NCBI GenBank assembly: GCA_028554645.1
Contig: JAQOOI010000070.1
Location: 1,488,001 to 1,552,000 of the forward strand
Direction: 5' to 3'
DNA from: Omphalotus guepiniiformis
Lineage: Eukaryota; Basidiomycota; Agaricomycetes; Agaricales; Omphalotaceae
DNA length: 64,000 bases
Shown one piece after another: positions 11,053 to 22,576 of the stretch. Each line of letters begins with the position of its first letter. Within the stretch, counting starts at the first letter, position 1. Position numbers and translations under genes: made by a program. The notes under the pieces are model-generated. The model was not told the origin of the DNA. It was given only the letters and a program-made list of their open reading frames with translations, and did no database searches.

Positions 11053-13035
11053 TCAAGCGAACGGTGAAGCTGCACAAGTGAGTCGTGTTTCCTCCTCGAG
11101 TGCCCATATCACTTGACGAACAATTGTTACAAATCGCAGCAGCCAATATGGAGAGAAAGCGACAACTACCGCTATGCTCCTGAAATGGCCGGAGATCCTT
11201 GGGAGGAATGTATGAAGCACATCAACAAGTACGACCGAGAAAGGTGTAAAGGGTGGAAAGAGGATATCGACACACTCATCGTTTTCGTACGTTTCGCTCT
11301 TGGTGCCATCCAAACGCTCGAGCTCTGACCTTACGTTCCCAGGCCGCTTTGTTCTCTGCCGTCGTCACACCGTTCGCAGTGGAATCCTATAAATGGCTCT
11401 CACCAGATCCCAACGATGAGATGGTTTACTTGCTAAACCGAATCTCACAACAAATCGCAGGCGCTGAGCTTTCAGCACGCAAAACGAGAGTTTTCACTCC
11501 TCCTGCTACAGCCGTCTCGATAAACGCGCTCTATTTCGCAAGTCTAATGATGAGCCTTGTTACTGTATTTTTCGGTATCTTATGCAAGCAGTGGCTCCGG
11601 GAATATCGACGCGACGCGTCAATCATGACACACAAGGAGGGTCTCCAACTGCGGCAGTTACGATCAGAGAGCCTCGCAAGATGGGGAATACCTGCGGTCC
11701 TAGCATCTCTTCCAATTATGCTAGAGATAGCAGTCGTGTTGTTCTTTGCTGGCCTTCTATTTAAACTATGGACGCTGCATTCGCTTGTAGCGAGTCCGTC
11801 AACGTGTATTGTCCTCTTCACCATCTTATTTGTCATCTTCACAACGGTTATGCCTTGCTACCAGATACTGGTAGCCGGCGCTAACGGGTCGAAGGAGTTT
11901 GCGCTATGCGCCTATAAATCCCCTCAAGCCTGGTTATTCTACCGTCTGGTAGCCTTCTTGTGCCGTCTAGTAACTCGAGGCCAATACCCTCATGTCGTCT
12001 TCCCAGATTGGGCAACAATCGATTTGCATCTGTTACGGATGCACGGTAGGAACCATGCGTATGAAATGCACGGTTTTTTGGCACGAGGGATGAAATGGGT
12101 CATCGATTCGTTCGGCGATAGTATGGTTATGATGAACCATATCTTCCATTGCCTGCAGGATTGCTCGACTGAGGAAACGGCGTTTGCTACCTCAAATGAT
12201 CCTCGACTACCGCGGGATCTCATGTACTTTTCATTGCTCAAATTTCATAGTTTGGATATTGGCGTTCGGAGGTTCAGGCTTGAGTTATTGCTTAGATGTA
12301 TTGGTGATCCCTTCAGTGCCAATGTATCGTCTGCGCTCAAGTCTGCGAATAACTTTCTCAAGAGATTTGGAGTTTTGGGGTATAATGAGGGTCAGTCTTT
12401 GTCTTTAAACCATTTGGTCATGTTGCTTCCTTCTTCTGACACGGTGAAATTAAATAGAGCTCATGCTTCAACTCATCGTCTCAATGCGCTCTAGTGTGAT
12501 TCAAGAGCGTATTTCACACCACGATATCTCAAATCTCTTCGCAATCTTAAGCGGATGTTGGCCGGACTTACCTCTATCAGTCCGTGTACAAGCAGAAGGA
12601 CTCTTCCGAGATCTAGAAATCTGGCTCAAAGAATCCGCAAACGTCAAACTCCGAGAAGCACGAGTAAAACAATGCGTCGATGTCCTACTCTGGATCATAG
12701 ACGACGCTACCAAATACAACTTGGTTTCCTGCAAGCATTTCATAAGATTCGTTAAAGTCCTGGATGATTACCTTATTTCGATGAACGTTAGCTCTGGGTC
12801 TGTGCAACGCCGAGCTTGGTTCACTTGGGAAGATGCGAAAGTGATGGTATCGAGATTGGGAGGGTTGCCTGATGATTTCTTTAGTCCTGTCGTACATGCG
12901 TTTGTGGATTCGCCGCTGGAATCGGTTGTGACGGTGAATCCACCTGCTCCTCGTGGACCTCCTATAGAGATCTCGATCAGCCGTACGATTGATGTGCAGC
13001 AGGAACAGGGAATGCAGGAGGGAAAGGATTTGTAG
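11053..13035 (+). CDS. DUF6535-type membrane protein
   Basis: Agaricomycete genomes carry many proteins of this type, and their role is not established. Recognisable exons are about 11139-11286 (start of conserved part: WEECMKHINKYDRERCKGWK, EDIDTLIVF), 11343-12390 (AALFSAVVTPFAVESYKWL, then transmembrane segments) and 12458-13035. Introns are 11287-11342 and 12391-12457. Membrane segments are visible as ALYFASLMMSLVTVFFGIL, VLASLPIMLEIAVVLFFAGL and CIVLFTILFVIFTTVM. The long C-terminal part is soluble, helical and of unknown fold. The first coding exon is uncertain: a piece ending about 11085 fits in phase with 11139, but its ATG was not found. The start coordinate is therefore approximate. 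Confidence 0.75.
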
Positions 13036-13235
13036 GCTCGGTTCATGTAGTTTATATCGTAATTGAGATGCTTCAGAATTGAGATATATATTATGTAGCC
13101 ACCCAAGTGACACCGTCGTTTAGTATATATGGTACCTATAGCTTGAAGTGGGGCGTCTTCGCAGAGATGTAGCAAGAAGGAATGTAGGATTATTCGATGA
13201 GAGTTGAAGCTTTGAAGATGATTCGGAGGCAAGGG
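13036..13235. other. 3' flank of the DUF6535-type gene
   Basis: Contains no gene. It runs into the PNP-derived fragment (GTGGTCATGTGACCGCGCTC at about 13239). Confidence 0.5.
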
Positions 13236-14640
13236 CGAACGTGGTCATGTGACCGCGCTCTAGTCTGCGCGCTTTCACTGCTGTGGGCCAAGCATTTTTG
13301 CGTGGGATTTCCGGAGGGTAGAATCTACTCGCGTTTGCCGCAGATTTCCGGAAGTGAAAAGACTTCATTTTTGTATAACATCTCATAGATAAAAATAAGT
13401 AGATTCAATAGGATTTTTGCAGAAGCAGAAGTACAGAACTTTGTTAAAATTTATATAAAGAAAAATGCGACTGAAAGAACAAAATTTTCCCTTTGTTTTA
13501 TGTATGTAGAAAGGAATAATATTTGCCTTTTTTTCTGCCTCATAAAAGCGCCGCGTTTTTGCTGAGGGAATGCTCCAGAAAAATGTCCAGTTTTCGCCTG
13601 CCGGAAATCGGGGAATTACCATATTAGGCGATTTATTTGCAAAAACAGGTGAGAATTCCTTTATTTTTTCAGAGCTTTCCCTCAGCAAAAACGCGACCCA
13701 TTTACGAGGTAGAAAACAGGCAAAAATTAACTGATTTTACTGAGCATAAAACAAAGGCAAAAATTTGTTCTTTCAGTTGAATTTTTCTTTGTATAAATTT
13801 TAGTAAAAATTTGTAATTCTACTCATGTAAAAATCTTATTGAATCTTCACATTTTCATCTATGAGATATTTTACAAAAACGAAGTCTTTTTCCTTCCAAA
13901 AATCCACCACAAACGCGAGTAGTTTTTACCCTCCGAAAATCCCACGCAAAAATTCTTGGCCCACAGCTGTGTTTGCGAACTCTTCTTCATCGCAGCCCAT
14001 CAACTATCTATCCCCCACTCAGCGTTGGCAGAAGGCACCTGAGCGTGGTAGGCGGACCAACGTACGAGACGCCTGCAGAAGGGAGGGTTCTCCGGGCTGC
14101 GGGGGCGGATGTTGTGGGTAATAACGGGAGGAGCAAGGGAGATTTGTATGAAGAGTTTGGTTGAGAAATTTGTCGATCTAATTCCAGATGTGAATGCTGT
14201 CTAGATAAGTAGGAGACTCATCTGATAATTTTTGCTTGGTTTTAGATTTTTATCATAATAGCATTATTGCACGCGACTTCAACTTGCAAACTAAGTTCCA
14301 AGACGAAGGTGGTGTCCGAGCATCCTGTCTCGCTCCTGGCAAGCCTAGATCGATGGATAGATACTCTGCTCAGTACGAAGGCCACCTACTATTGGCTCAA
14401 TCCGCCAAGCAAGGCTACAAACTGACAGATTCGATACAGCTCTTGGGCACCTGTGAGTTGCTTATTGAATCGGGAAAATGGTATGAGTGAGTATCTTCCA
14501 TATTTTTTCTATCTCGCCTACTCACAGAAGGCTACTAGGACGTTTAGATGGATGCTTCAACATTCCATGTTATTTCACGTTCAATTCAGCGTGTTCTACT
14601 GCTTCCCTTCTATTCCCTGTCAATTTGACGCTTGGTCCGA
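13236..14640 (+). pseudogene. PNP gene fragment 1, split by a fold-back element
   Basis: Sequence at 13236-13275 plus 13972-14200 corresponds to the second half of the intact purine nucleoside phosphorylase gene at 25610-26867. It retains VGGPTYETPAEGR and FLRAAGADVVG-like words, then the 3' end (GTTGAGAAATTTGTCGATC...) with a gap. 14200-14640 matches the 3' flank of the intact gene (25250-25600, other strand). Frameshifts and deletions remove any open frame. The 696-bp element 13276-13971 interrupts it. The fragment lies on the + strand directly before glyoxal oxidase copy 1, exactly as fragment 3 lies before copy 2. Confidence 0.8.
13276..13971. mobile_element. 696-bp fold-back/MITE-like element with 3-bp TSD
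   Basis: The two halves are long inverted copies (about 13276-13510 against 13740-13971). The ends are CACTGCTGTGGGCCAAG on the left and, read on the other strand, CACAGCTGTGGGCCAAG on the right. TTT precedes the element (13273-13275) and TTT follows it (13972-13974). The undisturbed paralogues at 17890 and 21490 read GCGCGC...TTTGCAAACTC through this point, which fixes the boundaries. The 5' CACTG end and 3-bp duplication fit the CMC/EnSpm (CACTA) superfamily. No protein is encoded. Confidence 0.85.
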
Positions 14641-14911
14641 GCAATGAGCAAGCTTAGCTATCCTTTGTTTAGCAACCCGCTTCGTTGACACACGGTGACG
14701 GGTGATTTGTCTTGGCGAATCAAAAGCTTTTGTCGAGATTCCGGTTCTAGCACTGCCGCAACAATTCAAGAAGACGACAAGTCGACTTTGGAAGAACAAG
14801 TATATCTTCCCTTCAAAAACGACGGTACTGCGTCCGTCACATAGCTCTCTGAGTCTGCATATATGCGTCGTGTTTCGAGGGTTTCGACAACCGAAATCGG
14901 GCATAAGACTC

Positions 14912-14940
14912 GTTAGGGGTTAGGGGGTTAGGGGGGTTAG
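14912..14940 (+). repeat. Interstitial telomere-like repeat
   Basis: GTTAGGGG, TTAGGGGG, TTAGGGGGG and TTAG follow one another. This is a degenerate version of TTAGGG, the telomere repeat of most basidiomycetes. It lies about 80 bp upstream of the glyoxal oxidase 1 ATG. In the paralogous promoter the same position (about 22476-22490) instead holds GTGGAATATATAAA. Confidence 0.8.
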
Positions 14941-15021
14941 ATTTAAACCTCCATGTTATGCTACGAACAAACTCCAAGGTAGCATTGCATCTACCTACAT
15001 TCGGTCCCACACTCTTTTTTC

Positions 15022-17537
15022 ATGTCCCTTCCTTTGACTTTTCGATCTTTACTCACTGCGATCCTCGCTGGGTCGTCAGTGACCCTTGCGGCCTCGATAC
15101 CTCCAGTACCCCGAGATTCAGGATTGTTGAATACTCGTGCGGTTGTCAATGGACCTTGGAGCTTGGTTCAACACGGGTAAGTCTATTTGTGTGGGTGTGC
15201 ATGCACTCAGTATCGACTGGCAACTTTTCAGGACGACAGGAGTTAGCGCTGTGCAAATGGCGGTCGTATCAGAGTCGACTGTGATTATTCTCGATAGACA
15301 GTATGTTCATGTTGAATTTGGACATGGTCATTGTGAACGCTTATGATGAACGTTCGTACAGGGAGCGCAACAGTTTGACAGTCAACGGACACGCGGCCTG
15401 GGCATCCGAGTTGAATCTGAACACTACGACTGTTCGTCCTCTCAATCCTTTAACCAACACTCTCTGTGCTTCAGGCAATTTTCTGGGTAACGGGACCCTG
15501 CTTAGCACCGGAGGCCATCCTTCTGCGACCACGGGTCAGTACACTAAGGGTTCTTCGGTATCAACATCCTAGTATCTGAGTTTGAGTATTCAGACGGGCG
15601 TCAGGCACTTCGTTTGTTCACCCCTTGCATGGATGGAAACTGTGATATATATGAGGATCCTGCTCATCTTCATACGACGTCCAACCGATGGTATTCTTCT
15701 TCGGTGAGCGTGCTTTTGTCTTTTGGGAAACACTTGGGGGCTAAAACTCGTTTATATGATTAGGTGCGTCTTGAAGATGGATCTGTTCTTATCATGGGGT
15801 AAGTCGGACAGTGGCATCATGTGTTATGTATTACTCTCTGATGCTGAATACTTTTGTAGCGGATCTACCGACTCAGCGTAAGTCGTAAGATGTTTATTGT
15901 TGTTACACTTCCAACTAAAATTGAAATGCCTAGTTATATCAATAGACCCACAATCAACAATCCGACTTATGAGTTCTTCCCACCAAAGAATATCAATGGT
16001 CAGCTCTCTCTATGCTAGTCGGATCTGGCCTCGTAGCCCGTTCGTTTACGCTCCACTCTACAGGTTTCAACGGTGTTCGAATTCCAAGCAAATTCTTGAA
16101 TGACACTCTCAACAGCAACCATTACCCTATCGTGATGCAACTTCCGGATGGAAACCTATTCGTCGCTGCGAATCAGGATGCAATGATCCTTAATTGGAAG
16201 GAAAATACAGAGAGACGTCTACCTGGCATTCCTAACGGAGTGCGAGTAACGTGAGTTTGATTGTATTCACCATAGCTAGACTTATTTCAATGTTTCGCCA
16301 TTTCCCTAGATCTCCGTTCTCAGCTGGCGCTGCTCTTCTACCTCTTACTCCCGAGAATGGCTACACTCCTGAAGTGTTGATCTGTGGAGGCTCGACGGTC
16401 TCAGACAGCCAGGACCCAGTTGGGGCAGGAATTAGCTCACAAAGCCCGGCATCTGCTCAATGTTCTCGTATGGTCCTCACTGATGCGGGTATCGCGAAAG
16501 GGTGGAGCGTAGAGACCATGCCGGAAGCTAGAGTCATGACAGAGCTCATTCACCTTCCAGACCAGAGGATAGTGATCGTGAATGGGGCGCAAACTGGTGT
16601 GGGAAGTTATGACAATGTAAGTGTTCTTGTGTATTCTTAGTTTCTGCCACGGGCTCATGGATATGGTTGGGGATTCAAGGTGAAAGATCTGATTGGGAAT
16701 AGCAATGCAGACCATCCAGCGTTGACGCCTGTGGTTTATGATCCACAAGCAGCGGAGGGTAGTCGCTTCTCTTCAGAGGGTATCCCAGCATCTACAATTC
16801 CACGAATGTATCACTCTACGGCTACTCTGACGCCTAATGGAACAATTATGCTTGGTATGTCCAGCTCTTTTTTGTTTCGTGTACAACTCATGGCTGAGTC
16901 TTTTGGTCCTAGCCGGTTCGAATCCAAACCCTGATGTATCCACAGTCAAATATCCGACAGAGTATAGGTCAGTGTCGATGTTCTTGTATCAGTTTCTGAG
17001 ACACTCACTATATACAAAGGCTCGAGTTTTACTCCCCTCCTTACATGTTCCAACCTCGTCCATCTTACACTGGTCTACCGGTTACCGTAGACTACAACTC
17101 GATATTCACTTTGGACGTTACACTTCCTGATGGTGTTATTGATGTCTCTGGTAGGAGGTTTCTTTTCAAGATACAGTACCACTTTTCACTAACAGGCATC
17201 CACAGTCGCCTTGATGGACTTGGGCTTCGCCACTCACGCGGTTCACATGGACTCTCGCTTTGTCAAGCTTCTCTCTGTACTCTCCCTCGATAGGAAGACC
17301 TTGATTGTCACTGGTCCTCCGTCAGATAAGATTTACCCTCCTGGACCCGCGTTTCTGTATGTAGTCACGGATGGGGGAGTACCAAGTTTCGGCCATAAGA
17401 CGATCATTGGTACAGCGGCTTCTCCTCCGGTTGACATGGGCGCTATTGGAAAGTTAGTTGTTCCTGATTTACCACTATACAAGATACTGAAATTCATTCT
17501 GTTTTTGTGAATTAGTTTGCTCGCCAACGCGAATTGA
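15022..17537 (+). CDS. Glyoxal oxidase-type copper radical oxidase, copy 1
   Basis: Secreted copper radical oxidases oxidise small aldehydes to acids and make H2O2 for lignin-attacking peroxidases. The ATG at 15022 opens a signal peptide (LLTAILAGSSVTLAA). More than ten short introns can be placed in phase, and the last exon ends LLANAN-stop. Key residues of the family are present: the cofactor Cys in TLCASGNFLGNGT (about 15466), the tyrosine in SAYINRP (about 15935), the copper-binding YH in RMYHST (16809), and the second His in THAVHMDSR (about 17235). The C-terminal domain has LEFYSPPYMFQPRP. No frame break was found, so this copy could be functional. Its promoter has lost the TATA-like word seen in copy 2. 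Glyoxal oxidase proper is favoured over galactose oxidase by NSNADHP and the overall order. Substrate is unknown. Confidence 0.88.
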
Positions 17538-17859
17538 AACCTGCGGGTCATCCGGCTGCATCGTTGCTGAAAGCCACAGTATAAGCTAGAGGTATATCAC
17601 CTCAATCCGATCATTTCAAGATATTCTCTACATTACCGTTATCATGTCTTACAAGTTTTTGGCATAATTTCGAAAAGCGAAAATACAGCCTTGACGTCGT
17701 TTCAAGGCGACTCGAGTGTCTGTCTCGCTTCTGTGCATGGTGCCTTCTAATATAATTGAAAATTTGAAGCATTTCTATTGCGATGAACTGTGGCTGTCGG
17801 CCCTGCTCAGCGAATCTTGACAGCTTGAACATCCAGTAAGTCAGAAACTGAGAAATGCG

Positions 17860-17975
17860 AAAGTGGTCATGTGACCGCGCTCTCTCGCCGCGCGCTTTGC
17901 AAACTCTTCTAGATCTTCATCGCAGCCCATCAATTACCCCCCCACTCAGCATTAGCAGAAGGCACTTAGCCGTGA
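17860..17975 (+). pseudogene. PNP gene fragment 2
   Basis: A short stretch (GTGGTCATGTGACCGCGCTC, then TTTGCAAACTCTTCTAGATC, CATCGCAGCCCATC and CACTCAGCATTAGCAGAAGG) matches the middle of the PNP gene and fragments 1 and 3. It is not interrupted by the fold-back element. It abuts the Sds3-like fragment. Confidence 0.75.
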
Positions 17976-17984
17976 AACTCGCGT

Positions 17985-18620
17985 AAAGGGCTCGAAGAAA
18001 CATGCTGAACCAGCTGCAGCAAGGCTCGATACCGATTAGAATCATCAGAGCTCACTGAAGAAGAGCATGAGAAAAAGCAGACGCAGAAGAGAAGAGCAGA
18101 CATCTTAGGGTCTTCTAGAAGATTTGGGCTCTCGCCCGGCAAGAGGAGAGGGACAGCCTTGGGCTCGAGTCGGGGTGGAAGGCGGCGCAGCAGCATAGTA
18201 CCTGCACCGATGTGGGGCTGGGCTGGCATCCACGAAGATGATGGCGCAAGAAGCAATGATGTCGACGAGGATGCTGTTGAAACACCCGAGCAACTCTCTG
18301 ACAACGCCCCCAGTCCCACTTCAGTCCCAAATCCATTGGACGTTCTCACTTCTGCTGCTGTCGATGCTGCTATGAGCGGAGACCCTTCGCCAAGGGCATC
18401 TAGAATGGCAAAGCCAATAAATGAAGCAAATACTGATGACGATGAGACCGACGAGGATGAGCCGTGGGTCGTCGAGTCTGAGGAAGACGAGGACGCCGCA
18501 ATCTCAGAACGGATCCGGGCGACAATTGGGAAAGGTTGATGAGGATGGAGATATTGATATTGACTGATCCCCATCCAGAAACAATCGCGCCGTTGCTGGA
18601 TCCTTCGGGCATTCAACAGA
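17985..18620 (+). pseudogene. 5' fragment of the Sds3-like gene
   Basis: This copies codons about 20-220 of the gene at 37721-42706. It keeps RRRSSIVPAPMWGWAGIHED, NDVDEDAVE, SDNAPSPTSVPNPLDVLTSA and the acidic DDDETDEDEP run. The start codon region is missing and the frame breaks at both ends (for example GTTGATGAGG near 18535). It cannot encode the Sds3 domain. It forms the left side of the hydrophobin duplicon. Confidence 0.85.
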
Positions 18621-19110
18621 TCAGCTCGTACTAGCAGGGTTCATATTCAACTTGCTCAGTTCTCCTTCCCAAGGTTTCCCGAAATCGGATCATAGTTTTG
18701 TCTTCGCGAAATGGACTCAGGCTGGACAGTTCGCCGTCAATTCGAGTAGTAAAGTTTCGACCTGCCGAGAAATTGACACCTCCCCGGAGTTTAGTTTGCT
18801 ATATTTCGAGGCAATCAGTTTCTCTTCGTGGCATGACCATGTCATAAATGTACCTGTTGTTTGACTTTCGTCTTCCGGGCCTGCTGAACAATACGAGATC
18901 AATACACATCGAACATCAAGTCACCTCCTGGAGCCCCATGAAGAAACATTGCCATGGAGGACGTCACCTTTAGGCTTTGTCGCATTCCCCGACGCTTGGC
19001 CTTTCACGAATCACCTTACCCGACAATGAAAGCCCTACACGTCACAATTTTATCTGTCGTCTGAACTTCTCCGTCAACCAAATTGGTGGTTGAGCCGAGA
19101 TTGACAATCC

Positions 19111-19117
19111 TATATAA
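19111..19117 (+). promoter_or_regulatory. TATA box of hydrophobin A1
   Basis: TATATAA lies about 105 bp before the ATG. The same TATATA word followed by AGCCTCCTC-like sequence precedes the other A-type genes at about 45889 and 49983 (other strand). Confidence 0.7.
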
Positions 19118-19220
19118 GCCTCCTCTTTTTGCCTCAAATCCGTCACTCGACACCACAAGTCTCCTACCATCTCTCGGAAGTTCTAATACTCAGTACTCAG
19201 CACTCAATCTCGATTCAGAC

Positions 19221-19664
19221 ATGCAATTCAAACTCTTCGTCCTTTCTGCCCTTGCTACCCTCGTCGCTGCTAGTCACGGTGGTGATTGCAACACTGGCTC
19301 TATGACTTGCTGCAACAGCGTGCAGGATGCTCACAGCAAGGAAGCTATGGCATTGCTCAGCAAAGTTGGCGTTGCTGTTGAGAGTGTCACCGGCCAAGTC
19401 GGGATAAACTGCTCCCCCATCTCTGTCCTTAGTGCTGGAGGTAGCTCATGGTTAGTCTGCTCGCAGTATTTTGGCTTCCTTATTTTGATTGCTGATTGAA
19501 TCCTTGCAGCTCTGCTTCCCCTGTTTGCTGCGAGAACAACTCTTTCAGTAAGCATAAAGACCATTTCGCATTTAGCCCATGGTATTAGTCTAGGATGTCT
19601 TTACTGACTGTCTTCGTTTCTAGACGGCGTCATTGCCCTTGGTTGTGTTAACGTGAACCTCTGA
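19221..19664 (+). CDS. Class I hydrophobin A1
   Basis: Hydrophobins are small secreted proteins that self-assemble at air-water interfaces and coat aerial hyphae, spores and fruiting bodies. Exons 19221-19450, 19510-19547 and 19624-19664 give 102 residues. There is a signal peptide (FVLSALATLVAAS) and the eight-cysteine pattern C, CC, C, C, CC, C: CNTGSMTCC, INC, SSC, VCCENN, LGC. Spacing and hydrophobic loops fit class I. Introns fall at the same places in all six copies. The mature protein is nearly identical to A2 (45346-45784) and A3 (49439-49879). Gene B1 lies 630 bp downstream on the same strand. Confidence 0.95.
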
Positions 19665-20195
19665 ATTGTTCAACACTTGTAGCTCGCTCGATGACTAGTT
19701 ACAATCAGTCTCAATCGTTATGAGCACACCTTTAGGAGAGATTGGTACCGACAAATGGATGGAGAGTCACGATCGATTTATTCTTACCTGATAATGTCTT
19801 TACGAACGAAATTTGCATATTCAATACACTTTTAATTCTCTCAAGTGCCAACCGGATGCCAACATATATGATATAGGGCGAACTGAACCTGCTTCGCTTC
19901 GATACTTCAACCCGCGTGGCTTTATATGACCGACGCCTTCAAGTGTGGCGCAACACTCAATGTGGCAGCCGCCGCGGCTCTCGTGTTGATATTCCTGTAA
20001 GAGCAGCAGCTTACTTTCAGTTGTTACCTTGAGTTCATGTATTTTTACGGCACTTACAGTTTCACAATATCTTCGCCGTTTACTCGTTCCGACTGTTGAA
20101 ATGACCCCTAAGCGTGCTACACCATAACGCCGTGGCTACCACTTCGCCGTTCCCCGTTCTCGGTGAGTGCCAACTTCGCCGTCGACAAGCTTTCC

Positions 20196-20204
20196 CTATA
20201 AAAA
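20196..20204 (+). promoter_or_regulatory. TATA box of hydrophobin B1
   Basis: CTATAAAAA lies about 90 bp before the ATG. B-type copies have related words on the other strand near 44798 (weaker, TATAAGAAG) and 48910 (TATAAAAAAG). Confidence 0.7.
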
Positions 20205-20291
20205 GGGCTCGCATGTTATCTTCTCTCCCTCATCAGTCGACCTCACACTCGAATCCTCACCTTCACCTGACTTGCTTCTACTCGAATAAAC

Positions 20292-20725
20292 ATGCAATTC
20301 AAACTCTTCGTCCTTTCTGCCCTCGCTGCCCTCGTCGCTGCTAGTCACGGCGGCGACTGCAACACCGGCTCTATGACTTGCTGCAACAGCGTTCAGGACG
20401 CTCACAGCAAGGAAGCCATGGCACTGCTCAGCAAAGTTGGTGTTGCTGTTGAGAGTGTCACTGGTCAAGTCGGGATCAACTGCTCCCCCATCTCTGTCCT
20501 TAGCGGTGGAGGAAGCGCCTGGTAAGAACTACCTTGATATTGGGTATCTGTCTCTTCATTCGTCAGGTGCTGATTATAAGTTGTATGTAGCTCTGCGTCT
20601 CCCGTTTGCTGCGAGAATAACTCTTTCAGTGAGCATTTTGGTGATACCAATATTCGAAAAGTTACTGACCTCGTTCGTGACTAGATGGTGTCGTCGCCCT
20701 TGGCTGCGTCAATGTCAGTCTCTAG
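20292..20725 (+). CDS. Class I hydrophobin B1
   Basis: Exons 20292-20521, 20591-20628 and 20685-20725 give 102 residues with signal peptide and the eight cysteines. The promoter, 5' leader, introns and last exon (ending NVSL) are of B type. The segment before the first intron, however, encodes GINCSPIS, as in A-type genes, where the other B copies have GIGCSPVS. This mixture suggests gene conversion between neighbours. It is expected to be secreted and to assemble like A1. Confidence 0.94.
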
Positions 20726-20984
20726 GTCGCAATGTGCACGGAGCGTTCTGTAATAGATGACTTTGGGTTCTCTCTGGCTGGATGGATGGCATTAGGAGTG
20801 CATAGACAGATCAAGACCTTATGATCAGTTAATGTCCAACGAAATTATCATGATATCTTTCACATCAGAGTTGATGGTCAGAGTACAAGTAAACTGCTTA
20901 CCAGTGCATCAGTCAAACGTTTCTGAAAGTAGCCTCATGTCAGACCTGCTTGGCTCAATACAGTTGAAGACTAGAATGAGAGTC

Positions 20985-21410
20985 GGTTACCTTCATCACA
21001 TCTTCAATACTCTCTTGAGTGGTTGAGCCTGGTCTGGAATACTTTGTGGTACAAACCGTTCGGAGCGCGCTAAACCGCTCTCGCGGATGGCCATCCCGAC
21101 GACATCTTCCGTCTCTTAGCCTAGACATAGTACGTTTAAATGTCCAGAAATATATAAAAGAGGGGAACTCGGGCACAAACCCGAGATGACAAAACCCGCT
21201 TTCAAGAGCTGCTCATTGTAGGCCGTCACGTTTGTCCAATTGAACTTGGAGCCGGTCCCATACGTGATAGCAGGTACCTATATTCAGAATCGGGATATGA
21301 GCATTTGAGGATTCGTGTATGAGAAAATTACTGACCTTGTTTCCATCGTTCGACAAAGTGCTTTCAAAAGGCATTTCGCTACAGGTGCGAGAGCCGCTGA
21401 AACAGGTTCA
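20985..21410 (-). pseudogene. Aldo/keto reductase fragment 1
   Basis: Read on the - strand, the sequence resembles the N-terminal part of an NAD(P)H-dependent aldo/keto reductase: AIAYGTGSKFNW near 21275, then TTKYSRPGSTTQES near 21030. The central part is frameshifted relative to fragment 2 (43580-44035), which keeps EEFVGMAIRENGL. No catalytic C-terminal part is present. The fragment ends next to the 3' flank of hydrophobin B1. Confidence 0.75.
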
Positions 21411-21439
21411 ACGTTGTATGTACAGTATTCCGAGTCCGA

Positions 21440-22240
21440 TTCGAGTGTGCGAAAGTGGTCACGTGACCGCGCTTTCTCTCGCCGCGCGCGTTTTGCAAAC
21501 TCTTCTTCATCACAGCCCATCCATCACCGGTTACCGGTTACCCCCCACTCAGCGTTAGCAGAAGGCACTCAGGCGTGGATAGGCGGACCAACGTATGAGA
21601 CAACTATGGAAGGGAGGTTTCTCCGGGCTGCGGGGGCGGATGTTGTGGGTATGAGCACAGTACCGGAGTTGCTGCGAGAGAAGAGGGGTTGAGGGTGTTG
21701 GTATTGAGCTTGGTGACGATGCGGTTGTCATACCCGAGAAGTAAGAGAGTGTTAGAGAGGAAGTTGAGGCTGAGGTAAAACCCTGTATTCCATGTTTAGA
21801 AGCCATAGATTGACTGACTGGCTTCGCGTTTGCCTCTTTCCTATGAAGCTCATTCACCGATCAAATTGTCTCACATGAAGAGGTTCTATAGCTCGGAAGG
21901 AGCCAAAGACGATTTGATGATGAAGAGGTAGGTTGAGAAAGTTGTCAATCTAGTTGAATGCTGTCTAGATGGAATTTACGTGAAAATGCTTGTTTGTTTT
22001 AGACTCATTTGATCATGACAATGGCAAGCCTAGAGAGCTGCTCAACGCCAGTACCAGCAACAGATTGGCTTATGTCTCCAGCGAGGCTGCAGACTATCGG
22101 GTACATTACAGCTCAGCTTAACAGAAAACCTTTAACTGGGATAACTTGGTATGACTTAGTATCTTCCATTTTTCAGACTCGCCTGCTCACAGAAATCTAG
22201 TAGGGCCTTTTGATGGATGTTCCACACTTCCTCTACACAT
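21440..22240 (+). pseudogene. PNP gene fragment 3
   Basis: Matches the second half of the PNP gene. It has GTGGTCACGTGACCGCGCTT at the left, then HSALAEGTQAWIGGPTYETT, EGRFLRAAGADVVGMSTVPE and a stop caused by a frameshift (LREKRG-stop), followed by degraded 3' sequence and 3' flank to about 22240. It precedes glyoxal oxidase copy 2 just as fragment 1 precedes copy 1. Confidence 0.8.
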
Positions 22241-22576
22241 TCCATGTCATTTTTACGTTCAATTCGACACGTCTTCCTTCCATTCACATCCATGCGAACT
22301 TCATCCCAAGTCCGAGCAAGCTATCCGTCCCGGTTACGCTTTGTCCTACACCTTGCTTCGTTGAGATGCAACGATACAGAGGATGGTTTGTCGCGGCGTA
22401 TCGAAGCTTTTTGTTGAGTTTTCGGTCCATTTTTCGGAAGGCTTGAAAGTCCGAATCTGGACTCAGAGGTATCTTCAAGACTCGGTGGAATATATAAACC
22501 TCCATGGTTTGCTACGGAGAAAATCCCAAGGTAGTGCTTTCCACTGCATCTATCTACATTCCTTCACATATTTTTC

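Larger units (their letters stand above)
18620..21410 (+). repeat. Hydrophobin-pair duplicon, copy 1
   Basis: This block holds hydrophobins A and B in that order plus an aldo/keto reductase fragment. It is matched in inverted orientation by 43580-46390 and partly by 48180-50475, including long non-coding stretches (for example TTCGCGAAATGGACTCAGGC at about 18702, which recurs on the other strand near 50394). The outer parts differ between copies, so the unit was duplicated in pieces of different length. Confidence 0.8.
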
